DNA of 39,413 nucleotides from an uncultured Ignavibacteria bacterium (GCA_937872315.1 CALMST010000384.1:1-39413), one strand, 5' to 3'; numbered from the stretch's first letter, positions 8,478-17,769 are shown. Translations and numbers: made by a program. Notes: a model not told the origin generated them from the sequence alone.

Positions 8478-9830
8478 ATGAAGATTCATAAATATTTTAT
8501 ATTGGTTTTATTTTTTCTGATTATTCAAAGCAGTAATGTAAATTCACAGAATTCATACGGCTGGGAAAGGATCTTTAATTCTATATATGGATTTCAGGAA
8601 TTTTATAATCAGCAAAATCCGGATAATAATAAATACTGGATGGTAAGACCTATAAGTAATATGATTAATACAGGCAATTATGAATTCATAAAATATAACA
8701 AAACTGCAAATTCATGGTATGCCGCTTCAAATTCAATATTCAGAGGTGTTTATTATAGTTATTATTTAGGAGGCGGTCATTCTACCTCCGGATATTTTTT
8801 GCCGCTTTCTTATAATGTTTCTTATTCGGATTCAAATTTCATTCTGATCAATACTTTAATTCCACACGATCAGAATCCACCTTATGATATAAGATTGCTG
8901 ATCTCTTATGATAATGGGATTACAAAGACGGATACCACAGGCTTTGGTATAAAAAGGTTTTCCGGAATAGCCATTAATCCCTTTAATGATTCAGTTTGTC
9001 TGGCAGTTTCAACTGATACAATATACAGATCTACTGACAGGGGAATAACATGGTTCGGAAATTCTGTTATCCCCAATTTTTCGGGCTCACTTTCCATAAA
9101 TCCAATGGATACCAATATTATTTATGCATATGATGATTCTTTGTTTATTAGTTCAGATGGCGGGAACAATTTTAATTTTATTCTGAATAAAAAATTCAAC
9201 AGGATAGTTTTTAATTTCAGTGACAGCTCTGTATTTGCCAGCAGTAAAAATAAATTATACAGATCATCAGATCACGGATTTAACTGGAGTATTGCTGATA
9301 CTTTATCTGACAGTATTACATATTTTGAAACTGATCCTGATAATGAGGATATTGTATTTGCAGGTTCAGTAAAGGGTTTATACAGATCTATTAATGGGGG
9401 AGAAGATTTTACTTTATTTAATAATTCATTTTCACCCTCGAGAAAAGTTACCGGCATTTGTAAGGTTGCAAATGAGGATTATGTTTACGTTTCCACTGAA
9501 GAAGCGGTTTATAAATGCTGGAACAGTTATGTAGTGGGAGTTGAGAACATATCAACTGCTATCCCTGGATCATTTTATCTTGACCAGAACTATCCGAATC
9601 CTTTTAATCCATCAACCAATCTGGAATTTGGGATTTCTGAGTTGGGATTTGTATCCTTGAAAGTTTTTGATATGCTGGGGAAGGAAGTTGCTTTATTATT
9701 AAATGAGAAACTTAATCCCGGGAAGTATCAGTTCAAATTTGATGGGAGCAGTCTGCCAAGCGGAATTTATTTTTACAGACTTACGGCTGGTAAAAATATT
9801 GAAACCAGGAAGATGTTGCTTTTAAAATAA
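8478..9830 (+). CDS. secreted BNR-repeat protein with T9SS sorting domain
   Basis: The 450-residue protein begins with a signal peptide (about 1-23, ending VNSQ). Its body holds several sialidase-type BNR/Asp-box patterns, including YRSTDRGITWFG, ISSDGGNNF, YRSSDHGFNWS and YRSINGGEDF, the mark of a beta-propeller. The C-terminus is a type A sorting domain: NYPNPFNPSTNLEF, VFDMLGKEVALL, then LPSGIYFYRL and ETRKMLLLK. It lies two bases after the preceding T9SS cargo gene, so the pair is surely co-transcribed. Asp-box propellers occur in enzymes and in binding proteins, and no glycosidase active site can be picked out, so a surface-binding or structural role is as likely as catalysis. Confidence 0.88.
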   Translation: MKIHKYFILVLFFLIIQSSNVNSQNSYGWERIFNSIYGFQEFYNQQNPDNNKYWMVRPISNMINTGNYEFIKYNKTANSWYAASNSIFRGVYYSYYLGGGHSTSGYFLPLSYNVSYSDSNFILINTLIPHDQNPPYDIRLLISYDNGITKTDTTGFGIKRFSGIAINPFNDSVCLAVSTDTIYRSTDRGITWFGNSVIPNFSGSLSINPMDTNIIYAYDDSLFISSDGGNNFNFILNKKFNRIVFNFSDSSVFASSKNKLYRSSDHGFNWSIADTLSDSITYFETDPDNEDIVFAGSVKGLYRSINGGEDFTLFNNSFSPSRKVTGICKVANEDYVYVSTEEAVYKCWNSYVVGVENISTAIPGSFYLDQNYPNPFNPSTNLEFGISELGFVSLKVFDMLGKEVALLLNEKLNPGKYQFKFDGSSLPSGIYFYRLTAGKNIETRKMLLLK

Positions 9831-9927
9831 ACAAAAGTATCTTTTTCATCATATCAAAACATCAAATTGAAACTTTGAGGAAAAATTTCTGTCTAAATAA
9901 CCAAAAGTCTAAAAAAAGTTATAAGAC

Positions 9928-11370
9928 ATGAATAATTTTTATCTCAAAAACGCAATTACATTTCTGCTATTTTTACTATTCACATCACAGATTTTCTCTC
10001 AGGATAAATCACAAACTATAGATGATCTTGTAAATAAATATTATGATTACGGGCAGTTCAACGGAAGCATCCTGGTTTCTGAAAATGGGAAAATTATTCT
10101 TAACAAGGGTTACGGATATGCGGAGATGGAATGGAAGAACCCTAATACGCCCGATACAAAATTCAGACTGGCCTCAGTATCTAAGCAGTTCACTGCTATG
10201 CTGATCATGCAGCTTGTCGGGAATGGCATGCTGAGTCTGGACGGAAAGATCAGCGAATACCTTCCGTATTATCGCAGGGATATCGGAGAAAAGGTCACCA
10301 TCCGGCAGCTTCTGACACATTCATCCGGGATCTTTAATTACACTGATGATCCTGAAGTGATGCAAAAGACTGTAAGGGAACCTATGACTGTACAGGAACT
10401 TGTTGTAAATCTCTGCAGCAAACAACTTGATTTTGAACCCGGTACAAATTACAGTTACAGTAATTCAGGGTATGTCATTCTGGGTGCTATCATTGAGGAA
10501 GTAACCGGTAAAAAATATGAGGACGTTCTTCAGGAAAATATATTCATACCTCTTAATATGAAAAATTCGGGTTATGATCATAACTCTGAGATTATTGAAA
10601 ACAGAGCTTCGGGCTATGATAAATCAATAGAAGGCTATACACATTCCAGATATATTGACATGTCAATTCCTTTTTCAGCAGGTGCTTTGTATTCAACTGT
10701 CAATGATATGTATCTGTGGGATCAGGCATTGTACACTGATAAACTTGTATCAAAAGAAACCCTGAAATTGATCTTTACACCCAATCTGGGTGATTACGGT
10801 TTCGGATGGCATATAAGCGATGTAGATATAGGAAGCTTAAAGAAAAATCTTGTCACTCACTCAGGCGGAATATTCGGATTCAATACACTCATAATGCGCT
10901 ATCCTGAAGACGGGATCTGCATAGTGATCCTTAATAATTATTCGAACGGCAATATAAGGGAGCTCGGAAACAGCATATCAGCTATTTTGTATGAACAGGA
11001 TTACAAGCAGCCAAAACAGTCTTTGACTGAAATTTTATTTAAAACATACAGGGATAAGGGATTGACTGAAGCTATTTCAGAATTCAATGAACTTAAAGAA
11101 AATAAGGATGAATATTTCGTTACGGAAAGAGAGATAAATAATCTTGGGTATAACCTTCTCAGAAAAGGCAGTACCGATGAAGCCATAGAATTATTCAAAC
11201 TTAATGTGGACTTGTTTCCACAATCGGCAAATGTCTATGACAGTCTGGGTGAAGCATATTTGAAAAATGGCAACAAGGATTTGGCAATTATCAATTACAG
11301 GAAATCAGTTGAACTGAATCCTGAAAATGAATCGGGGAAGAAGGTTCTTAGTGATTTGCAGGGAAAGTAA
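9928..11370 (+). CDS. beta-lactamase-family serine hydrolase with TPR tail
   Basis: This 480-residue exported enzyme has a signal peptide (about 1-25, ending IFSQ) and a class C beta-lactamase/penicillin-binding fold. The active-site motifs are Ser83-Val-Ser-Lys86 (SxxK), Tyr177-Ser-Asn179 and HSGG near residue 311. Proteins of this family act as esterases, D-amino-acid peptidases or peptidoglycan enzymes, so antibiotic hydrolysis should not be assumed. After about residue 390 come helices with TPR spacing, such as YDSLGEAYLKNGNKDLAIINYRKSVELNP. The TPR tail may bind a protein partner. It follows the T9SS cargo pair after 97 bp but lacks a sorting domain itself. Confidence 0.9.
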   Translation: MNNFYLKNAITFLLFLLFTSQIFSQDKSQTIDDLVNKYYDYGQFNGSILVSENGKIILNKGYGYAEMEWKNPNTPDTKFRLASVSKQFTAMLIMQLVGNGMLSLDGKISEYLPYYRRDIGEKVTIRQLLTHSSGIFNYTDDPEVMQKTVREPMTVQELVVNLCSKQLDFEPGTNYSYSNSGYVILGAIIEEVTGKKYEDVLQENIFIPLNMKNSGYDHNSEIIENRASGYDKSIEGYTHSRYIDMSIPFSAGALYSTVNDMYLWDQALYTDKLVSKETLKLIFTPNLGDYGFGWHISDVDIGSLKKNLVTHSGGIFGFNTLIMRYPEDGICIVILNNYSNGNIRELGNSISAILYEQDYKQPKQSLTEILFKTYRDKGLTEAISEFNELKENKDEYFVTEREINNLGYNLLRKGSTDEAIELFKLNVDLFPQSANVYDSLGEAYLKNGNKDLAIINYRKSVELNPENESGKKVLSDLQGK

Positions 11371-11371
11371 G

Positions 11372-11407
11372 TTTAGTTAATTTTGGTTAAAAGGTTAATT
11401 GGTTAAA
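11372..11407. repeat. intergenic GTTAAT-type short repeat
   Basis: Four GTTAA cores spaced 8-10 bp apart begin at 11376, 11386, 11394 and 11402, right after the serine hydrolase stop. Similar clusters occur after 5501 and, in the reverse sense as ATTAAC, at 17178 and 34176. An AT-rich background weakens each single case. Confidence 0.45.
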
Positions 11408-11426
11408 TATTTTAAATGGCTGTTTC

Positions 11427-11466
11427 CACGGTGGACTGTTAAAATGCAAATTGGTTGTTCACCGTG
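11427..11466. repeat. inverted repeat after serine hydrolase
   Basis: CACGGTGGAC (11427-11436) and GTTCACCGTG (11457-11466) pair at nine of ten positions around a 20-nt loop, followed by only three T. It may be a weak terminator of the hydrolase transcript. Its GC content stands out from the surroundings. Confidence 0.4.
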
Positions 11467-11649
11467 TTTGACAAATCACTCTATCCACTATATACTCTCC
11501 ACTCAATCGACACTCTCTTAAATCTAACTTGAAATTTAACTCCAGAGGATTATCTGAGCGGAGCGATAGAAGTAAAACTTGAAGTAAGAGAAAGTAAATT
11601 AACTGAGGCAAGATTAAACAGAATCAAGACAAGAAAATTAGCATCTTGA

Positions 11650-11784
11650 TCTACCATAATTCATTTTTTGAAATTCCATTTTCCACTTGAAGCATTACAA
11701 AATTTATCAAGCGGAATTTACTTTTATTCGCTTTCTGTGAATGGAAACTTAATAGACACCTGGAGAATGATACATTTGAAATAA
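11650..11784 (+). pseudogene. decayed 3' end of a T9SS cargo gene
   Basis: This frame ends in NLSSGIYFYSLSVNG, then DTWRMIHLK and a stop at 11784. It closely matches the end of the type A T9SS sorting domain, compared with LPSGIYFYRL and ETRKMLLLK of the gene ending at 9830. Upstream the frame is closed by a TGA at 11647-11649 and no YPNPFNP motif is found. It is therefore a truncated remnant and not a working gene. It probably derives from a duplicated cargo gene lost by deletion. The rest of 11371-11953 shows only short repeats. Confidence 0.65.
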
Positions 11785-11953
11785 CTTAAAACTTAAAAGT
11801 TACATCCAATTCTTAAGATTACTTTTTAAAACCAATTTACTTTTTTCGAATACCTCAACTCACTCAACAGACTCTACAAATTTTAAAAACTAATCAATAT
11901 CTTTTAAACCTTAATATGATTATTTTTCAAAATATTAACATAAAATCACATTA

Positions 11954-12802
11954 TTGAGTAATAACAACCATTACAAAGAAGAGCTGGGCGGTGATATACT
12001 TATTATCGGCGGCGCCGAAGATAAGCTTAATGAACGTCATATATTGAGAAAATTTGCTGATCTCAGCGGAGGAGTTAATGCTTCTATTCTTATTGTTCCT
12101 ATACCGTCTGATTTTCCTCTTGCAGCTGCAGCTCTTTACAAAAAGATCTTTGAGGATCTGGGAATAAAGAGAGTAAATGTTCTTGATGCTTCTTCAAGAA
12201 ATGAGATAATGAATATAGACGCTGATCATATTCTGAATGATGTCACAGGTGTTTTTCTTACCGGAGGCGATCAGATGAGATTGTCTTCACTACTCGGCGG
12301 CACAAAATTTCTTCAGGCTTTAAAATTATCCCTGAAAAAGAAAGGCGTAACATTGGCAGGCTCAAGCGCAGGAGCTTCGAGCATGAGTTCGACCATGATA
12401 GTCAGAGGTGAACCGGCTGTTCAACCCCTGAAAGATTCAATAAGGCTTTGTCCCGGACTGGGAATTTTAAAGAACATAATAATCGATCAGCATTTTACCG
12501 AAAGGAACAGGATCAGCAGACTGATCACTGCTGTTTCTTACAATCCGAATAATCTCGGGATCGGAATTGATGAAAATACTGCAATTCATATTATGAAAAA
12601 CGGAATACTTGAAGTACTCGGGACAGGTACAGTTACGATCATTGATGGTTCGAATATTACTTTTAATACAATTGCTGAAGTCCATGAATCCGAACCGTTT
12701 TCCGTAATGGGACTACAGGTGAATATTCTTAACAGTTCGGTCAGATATGATATCTATAAAAGGAAACAGATCATGACAATGGGAAAATATCTTCAGATCT
12801 GA
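11954..12802 (+). CDS. cphB: cyanophycinase
   Basis: Cyanophycinase is a serine exopeptidase that cleaves the storage polymer cyanophycin into beta-Asp-Arg dipeptides. The 282-residue length is typical. The N-terminal GGDILIIGGAEDK strand, the FLTGGDQMRL loop and the nucleophile elbow LAGSSAGASSMSSTMI are diagnostic of the S51-related family. A later GLGILKNIIIDQHFTERNRISRL matches the conserved His/Glu/Arg stretch. The start is a TTG at 11954. No Shine-Dalgarno is visible, and a near-consensus TATCTTTT sits about 50 bp upstream. Cyanophycin synthetase follows after 156 bp on the same strand, which makes the assignment very secure. Confidence 0.95.
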   Translation: MSNNNHYKEELGGDILIIGGAEDKLNERHILRKFADLSGGVNASILIVPIPSDFPLAAAALYKKIFEDLGIKRVNVLDASSRNEIMNIDADHILNDVTGVFLTGGDQMRLSSLLGGTKFLQALKLSLKKKGVTLAGSSAGASSMSSTMIVRGEPAVQPLKDSIRLCPGLGILKNIIIDQHFTERNRISRLITAVSYNPNNLGIGIDENTAIHIMKNGILEVLGTGTVTIIDGSNITFNTIAEVHESEPFSVMGLQVNILNSSVRYDIYKRKQIMTMGKYLQI

Positions 12803-12958
12803 GAAAGGTTTGTGGTCCGTAGCTTGAAGTTAGGATTTGCGATATATTATCTGATGATCCAAAATTCAGATTGAATTTTTTTAATTAACCTGTAACTGCA
12901 AATTTGAAACATATATCCCGGAAATAAATATTTAATACTTTCTAAATTTAAAAACACT

Positions 12959-15634
12959 ATGAAGATATTAGAGATAAGAGCTTTACGCGGCGCAAATTAC
13001 TGGAGCAACAGATGGAAAAAGCTTATAACGATGAAACTCGATATCGAAGATTATGAACAAAAACCTTCTGATGTGATCCCGGATTTTCCTCAAAGAATTA
13101 AAGAATTGATGCCTACTCTTTTCTCACATACCTGCAGCTACGGATACGAAGGCGGGTTTTTGAAAAGGATAGATGAAGGAACATACGCAGGTCATATAAT
13201 AGAGCATATTGCTCTTGAGATGCAGACTCTTGCTGGGATGGATACCGGATTCGGAAGAACACGGGAATCTGATTCTCCGGGTGTTTATAACGTTATTTTC
13301 AGTTATGTCGAAGAAGAAGCAGGTAAATATACTGCAAAGGCAGCTGTTGATATTTTTCTCGGGCTTTCAGAAGGTGTTCCGTTAGATGCTTTAAAAGTGA
13401 AGCTCAATGACTATATACAGAGATTAAGAGAGATAAGGGAAGATGTAAGATTCGGACCGAGTACGGGCTCGATCGTGGAAGAAGCTGAGAACAGGGGAAT
13501 TCCTCATATCAGATTGAATGAGCACTCGCTGGTACAGCTTGGTTACGGCATTTATCAAAAGACAATTCAGGCGACAATTACCTGTAAGACAGGTATGATC
13601 GCAACGGACATTGCCAGTGATAAAGCGCTTTCCAAGAAACTTCTCGAAAGTATGGGTGTACCGGTTCCGAAAGGATATAAAATATACAAAGAGGAAGATC
13701 TGGAAGAGACTTTAGATGCCGTAGGTTATCCTGTTGCAATTAAACCGCTTGATTCAAATCACGGAAAAGGTATTTCAGTTAATATTACAAATTTAGAAGA
13801 TGCCAGGAAAGCTTTTGAATCGGCAAAGAATTTTTCAAGAGCTATCATTATAGAAAGATCTCTTACCGGAAAAGATTTCAGAGCGCTTGTGATCAATAAT
13901 AAATTAATAGCTGTTGCAGAACGAACTCCGGCATATGTTACAGGTGATGGAAAATCCACTATACAGGAATTAATTGATGAGATAAACAAAGATCCGAGAA
14001 GAGGTTACGGTCATGAAAAGATCCTTACACAGATAAACATAGATTATATGACCAGGAGATTGCTTGAGCTAAAAGGATTAACACTTGATTCAGTGTTAAA
14101 GAAAAAAGAGATCTGTTTTTTGAAATCCACTGCAAATATTTCGACCGGTGGCACAGCAATAGACAGGACTGATGAAGTTCATCCGGATAATATTTTCATT
14201 TTTGAAAGGATCGCTCACATAATAGGGCTTGATATAGCAGGAATAGATATTATAGCTCCCGACATTTCAACTCCACTGAATCAGAACGGCGGGGCAATAG
14301 TAGAGGTCAACGCAGCTCCCGGTTTCAGAATGCATATCGCTCCATCAGAAGGGCTCCCGAGAAATGTGGCTGAGCCCGTGGTGAATATGCTTTTCCCGCC
14401 CGGCGAAAAATTCAGGATACCAATCATTGCTGTCACAGGTACAAACGGTAAAACAACAACTACCAGGCTGATTGCTCATATAATGAAGAACATAGGCATG
14501 ACTGCCGGATTTACGACAACGGAGGGAGTTTACATCGGTAACAGACTCATACAGCCGGGTGATAATACCGGTCCTGTTTCTGCTCAGATGGTATTGAGAG
14601 ATCCGACTGTTGAAGTCGCTGTGCTTGAAGTCGCAAGAGGCGGACTGCTTCGCGCCGGACTCGGATTTGACGGCTGTGACATTGGCATTGTAATGAATGT
14701 AACCGCAGATCATCTCGGATTAAAAGACATAAATTCACTTGAAGACATGGCAAGGGTAAAAGCAATTGTACCGGAGAATGTTTTTCCAAGCGGATATGCA
14801 GTGTTGAATGCTGATGATAAACTGGTTCTGAAAATGCGTGATAGACTTGAATGCAACATTGCGCTTTTCAGCATGGATGAATCAAATCCTGAAATTGCAA
14901 AGCATACAAAAAAAGGCGGAGTCGCATGTGTTTTTGAAAATAATTATATAACTTTAATTAAAGGACAGTGGAAATTAAGAGTTGAGAAGGTAATTAACAT
15001 ACCTCTGACATATTCCGGTAAAGCGGCATTCATGATTCAGAATGTGCTTGCAGCTACGCTTGCGGCTTATATTTTAAGAGGTGTCAGTATAGAAGATATC
15101 AGATTCGGATTGAACTCATTTGTTCCGTCAGTGACCCAAACACCCGGCAGGTTAAATCTTATCGATGTAGGAAACTTCACAGTACTGATCGACTTTGCCC
15201 ATAATCCTGCGGGAATGGAAGCTCTGTCAAAGTTCGTGGAGAAGATTCCGAATAAAATTAAAACCGGAGTCATCGGAGGAACAGGTGACAGACGGGATGA
15301 TGACATAAGGAATCTTGCAAAGATTGCAGCCAGAATGCTGACAGGAGTTATTATCCGTGAAGACGAAAGTCTTAGAGGCAGAGAAAAAGGCGTGGTAAAT
15401 AAATTAATGCTTGAGGGTGTAAGAAGTGAAAAACCTGATATACCGGTGAAGGTTATCGAAGATGAGGTCGAAGCTATTAAATTTGCGCTCAAGAATGCCA
15501 GGAAAGGAGAATTGCTGGTCATACTTCCCGATAACATTCCGAGATCTATAGAGATAGTCAGCAGTTACAGGGATAAACTTAATTCCGTTAAGATCGAGCA
15601 GAGTGATATACCTAATATGAATGAAGATAGTTGA
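12959..15634 (+). CDS. cphA: cyanophycin synthetase
   Basis: CphA builds multi-L-arginyl-poly-L-aspartate without ribosomes, adding Asp to the backbone and Arg to its side chains with ATP. The 891 residues show the full three-part layout. The N-terminal domain (about 1-160) includes the GHIIEHIALEMQ segment. An ATP-grasp domain follows at about 205-480, with YPVAIKPLDSNHGKGISV. A Mur-ligase-like domain begins near 490 with the P-loop GTNGKTTTT and continues with DFAHNPAGMEAL and GTGDRRDDD. Length and motifs match CphA1 and not a truncated CphA2. With cphB upstream the organism can both store and release nitrogen, carbon and energy. Confidence 0.96.
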   Translation: MKILEIRALRGANYWSNRWKKLITMKLDIEDYEQKPSDVIPDFPQRIKELMPTLFSHTCSYGYEGGFLKRIDEGTYAGHIIEHIALEMQTLAGMDTGFGRTRESDSPGVYNVIFSYVEEEAGKYTAKAAVDIFLGLSEGVPLDALKVKLNDYIQRLREIREDVRFGPSTGSIVEEAENRGIPHIRLNEHSLVQLGYGIYQKTIQATITCKTGMIATDIASDKALSKKLLESMGVPVPKGYKIYKEEDLEETLDAVGYPVAIKPLDSNHGKGISVNITNLEDARKAFESAKNFSRAIIIERSLTGKDFRALVINNKLIAVAERTPAYVTGDGKSTIQELIDEINKDPRRGYGHEKILTQINIDYMTRRLLELKGLTLDSVLKKKEICFLKSTANISTGGTAIDRTDEVHPDNIFIFERIAHIIGLDIAGIDIIAPDISTPLNQNGGAIVEVNAAPGFRMHIAPSEGLPRNVAEPVVNMLFPPGEKFRIPIIAVTGTNGKTTTTRLIAHIMKNIGMTAGFTTTEGVYIGNRLIQPGDNTGPVSAQMVLRDPTVEVAVLEVARGGLLRAGLGFDGCDIGIVMNVTADHLGLKDINSLEDMARVKAIVPENVFPSGYAVLNADDKLVLKMRDRLECNIALFSMDESNPEIAKHTKKGGVACVFENNYITLIKGQWKLRVEKVINIPLTYSGKAAFMIQNVLAATLAAYILRGVSIEDIRFGLNSFVPSVTQTPGRLNLIDVGNFTVLIDFAHNPAGMEALSKFVEKIPNKIKTGVIGGTGDRRDDDIRNLAKIAARMLTGVIIREDESLRGREKGVVNKLMLEGVRSEKPDIPVKVIEDEVEAIKFALKNARKGELLVILPDNIPRSIEIVSSYRDKLNSVKIEQSDIPNMNEDS

Positions 15635-15713
15635 TTATTGATTTTTGATCTTAGAGAATTGTTAGTTGTTTGTGAAAATAAAATATTGATATTAAAATTA
15701 AATAAATTTTCAG

Positions 15714-17105
15714 ATGTACAACAGAGTAGGCATAGAAATTATAGAAAAGTTAAAGAAGATCGCCGGAGATGAGTTTGTAATACTTGACGAGGATAGTCTG
15801 AAGTTGTATTCAAAAGATTACACGGAGAATTTATCATTTAACCCCGAAGTTATTGTAAAGCCGAAAAAAACCATTCAGATCTCTGAAATATTAAAGCTGG
15901 CAAATGAAGAGAAAATACCGGTGGTACCGCGTGGAGGCGGGACGGGTTTATCCGGAGGCGCTTTGCCTGTTTATGGTGGTATTTGTCTTTCAATGGAAAA
16001 GTTTAACAGGATAATTGAGATAGATAAAGAGAATTTTCAGGCAATAGTTGAACCCGGTGTCATCACGCAGGTACTGATGGAAGAATGTGAAAAATCTGGA
16101 CTTTTTTATCCACCGGATCCGTCATCTAAGGGAAGTTCATTTCTTGGCGGTAATCTTGCAGAATGTTCGGGTGGTCCGAGAGCTGTTAAATACGGTGTGA
16201 CCAAGGATTATGTACTCGGACTGGAATTTGTAACTCCAACGGGTGAGATAATTAATTCCGGAGCAAGGGTTTTAAAGAATGTAACGGGATATAATCTTAC
16301 ACAACTTCTTATCGGAAGTGAAGGAACTTTAGGTATCATCACAAAGATAATATTCAGATTGATCCCATTACCGGGAAAAAGAAAACTTATGCTGGCGGCT
16401 TATAACAGCATTGAAGAATGCGCAACAACGGTTGCTAAAATCTTTCAGGCGGGCATTACACCTTCGGCACTTGAGCTTATGGAAAAGTCGGCCATCAAAG
16501 CTGCGGAAAATCAGCTTGGGAAAAAATTTCCAAATTCTGAAGCGGAAGCGCAGTTGCTGATAGAAGTTGACGGCAATTATGAAGAAAGCATCGATAAAGA
16601 TATTGAATCAATTGCTGAAATAGTCACTGAGCAGGGTGCGTTTGATATTATACTTGCTGAAGACGATAATAAAATGAACGAGTTATGGGCGTTACGAAGA
16701 TGCATTGGGGAAGCTGTGAAATCAATTTCCGAATATAAGGAAGAAGATACAGTTGTGCCGAGATCAAAAATTCCGGAACTGATAAAAGGCGTTAAGGAAA
16801 TTTCAGGCAGATATGGGATAACGACTATTTGTTACGGTCACGCCGGCGACGGAAATGTTCATGTTAATATTTTGAAAGATAAATCCGATGACAGTGTCTG
16901 GGAAAAAGATCTTGATACTGCGATAAGAGAAATATTCAAACTGACTGTATCACTCGGAGGAACTATCTCAGGGGAGCACGGAATAGGATATTCACAGAAA
17001 AGCTATCTGCCGATTGCTTTAGGCGAGCAGGAGATCGCCCTGATGAAAAGTATTAAAAAAACCATGGATCCGAATAATATCATGAATCCGGGAAAAATAT
17101 TTTGA
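15714..17105 (+). CDS. GlcD-type FAD-linked oxidase
   Basis: This 463-residue flavoprotein oxidises a 2-hydroxy acid such as glycolate or D-lactate. The FAD-binding PCMH domain (about 35-215) shows PVVPRGGGTGLSGGALP and GSSFLGGNLAECSGGPRAV. The FAD-oxidase C-terminal domain shows CYGHAGDGNVHVNIL, which includes metal-binding histidines, and GGTISGEHGIG near 418. The length fits the GlcD subunit of glycolate oxidase or a bacterial D-lactate dehydrogenase. No GlcE or GlcF partner lies beside it, which leans slightly towards a stand-alone D-lactate dehydrogenase. It is 79 bp after cphA and probably has its own promoter. Confidence 0.88.
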   Translation: MYNRVGIEIIEKLKKIAGDEFVILDEDSLKLYSKDYTENLSFNPEVIVKPKKTIQISEILKLANEEKIPVVPRGGGTGLSGGALPVYGGICLSMEKFNRIIEIDKENFQAIVEPGVITQVLMEECEKSGLFYPPDPSSKGSSFLGGNLAECSGGPRAVKYGVTKDYVLGLEFVTPTGEIINSGARVLKNVTGYNLTQLLIGSEGTLGIITKIIFRLIPLPGKRKLMLAAYNSIEECATTVAKIFQAGITPSALELMEKSAIKAAENQLGKKFPNSEAEAQLLIEVDGNYEESIDKDIESIAEIVTEQGAFDIILAEDDNKMNELWALRRCIGEAVKSISEYKEEDTVVPRSKIPELIKGVKEISGRYGITTICYGHAGDGNVHVNILKDKSDDSVWEKDLDTAIREIFKLTVSLGGTISGEHGIGYSQKSYLPIALGEQEIALMKSIKKTMDPNNIMNPGKIF

Positions 17106-17177
17106 ATTGGGATTGGGAATTTCGGATTTGGGAATTGTAGGATTTTGGATTTTAGATCTTTGATTTACAATTAATAG

Positions 17178-17202
17178 AATTAACATAATTAACATAATTA
17201 AC
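17178..17202. repeat. three 9-bp AATTAACAT repeats
   Basis: Three tandem copies of AATTAACAT, the last cut short, lie directly before the GTG start of the thioesterase. The same 9-bp unit occurs three times at 34176-34202. Related GTTAAT clusters follow 5501 and 11370. Confidence 0.55.
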
Positions 17203-17207
17203 TAAGT

Positions 17208-17612
17208 GTGATTGAAACTACTACCGAACTTCGGGTTTTATATGCGCACACCGACAAGATGGGAGTGGTAAATAATGTCAGGTATTTGGAATATTTCGAA
17301 GCGGGGAGAAATGATTTTCTGAGAAAACTCGGATATCCATATACTGAACTTGAGAAAGTGAACATCGGTTTGCCCGTGATCGAAGCTTATTTGAAATACA
17401 TATCTTCAGCTAAATATGATGATGTCGTAAAGATCAGAACTATTCTTAAAAATGTGCCTTCAGTAAAATTCAGGATCGATTATGAGATATTCTGTGATGG
17501 TCAGATAATTGTTACAGGCTATACACAGCATGCATTTGTGAATCTGGAAATGATGAAACCGGTAAGACCTCCGGCGGATTTCATTGAGCTGGTAAAAAGT
17601 AAAATTACTTAA
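17208..17612 (+). CDS. acyl-CoA thioesterase, hotdog fold (YbgC-like)
   Basis: A 134-residue single-domain hotdog protein that should hydrolyse acyl-CoA thioesters. The signature is YAHTDKMGVVNNVRYLEYFEAGRNDFL, where Asp16 is the expected catalytic acid of the 4-hydroxybenzoyl-CoA thioesterase family. The rest carries the usual strand VKIRTILKNVPSVKFRIDYEI. The start is a GTG at 17208, just after an ATTAAC repeat. No Tol-Pal genes, the usual company of ybgC in proteobacteria, are nearby, so the chain-length preference and role stay open. Confidence 0.88.
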   Translation: MIETTTELRVLYAHTDKMGVVNNVRYLEYFEAGRNDFLRKLGYPYTELEKVNIGLPVIEAYLKYISSAKYDDVVKIRTILKNVPSVKFRIDYEIFCDGQIIVTGYTQHAFVNLEMMKPVRPPADFIELVKSKIT

Positions 17613-17649
17613 AATGACAGCTTATGATCAACAGTAATTGATTAATTAT

Positions 17650-17769
17650 TTTTTCACGAATTTGCATAAATTATCACGATATGTATATATTGCAAAATAA
17701 TTTTTTTGCTGATCTGTGAAAATCAGTGCTTGCATGTGTTGATATGTTTTAATGTGTGGCTAAACATCA
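17650..17769. repeat. degenerate intergenic repeat, CACGAAT/ATCTGTG type
   Basis: The gap before nadC contains CACGAATTTGCATAAATTATCACGA followed by loosely repeated ATCTGTG, ATCAGTG, ATGTGTTG and ATGTGTGGCTAA words. The style recalls widespread degenerate intergenic repeats in bacterial genomes, by memory only. No gene or strong hairpin is seen here. Confidence 0.3.

Noticed and set aside
12650-12660. GGTTCGAAT word resembling a tRNA T-loop
   Set aside because: It is inside cphB and no cloverleaf can be drawn around it.
14345-14789. Two long minus-strand frames inside cphA
   Set aside because: They lie wholly within a strongly conserved plus-strand gene and show no protein-family features.
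17101-17207. Terminator after the FAD oxidase
   Set aside because: The gap holds G/T-rich simple sequence and the ATTAAC repeats but no stable stem with a T tract.
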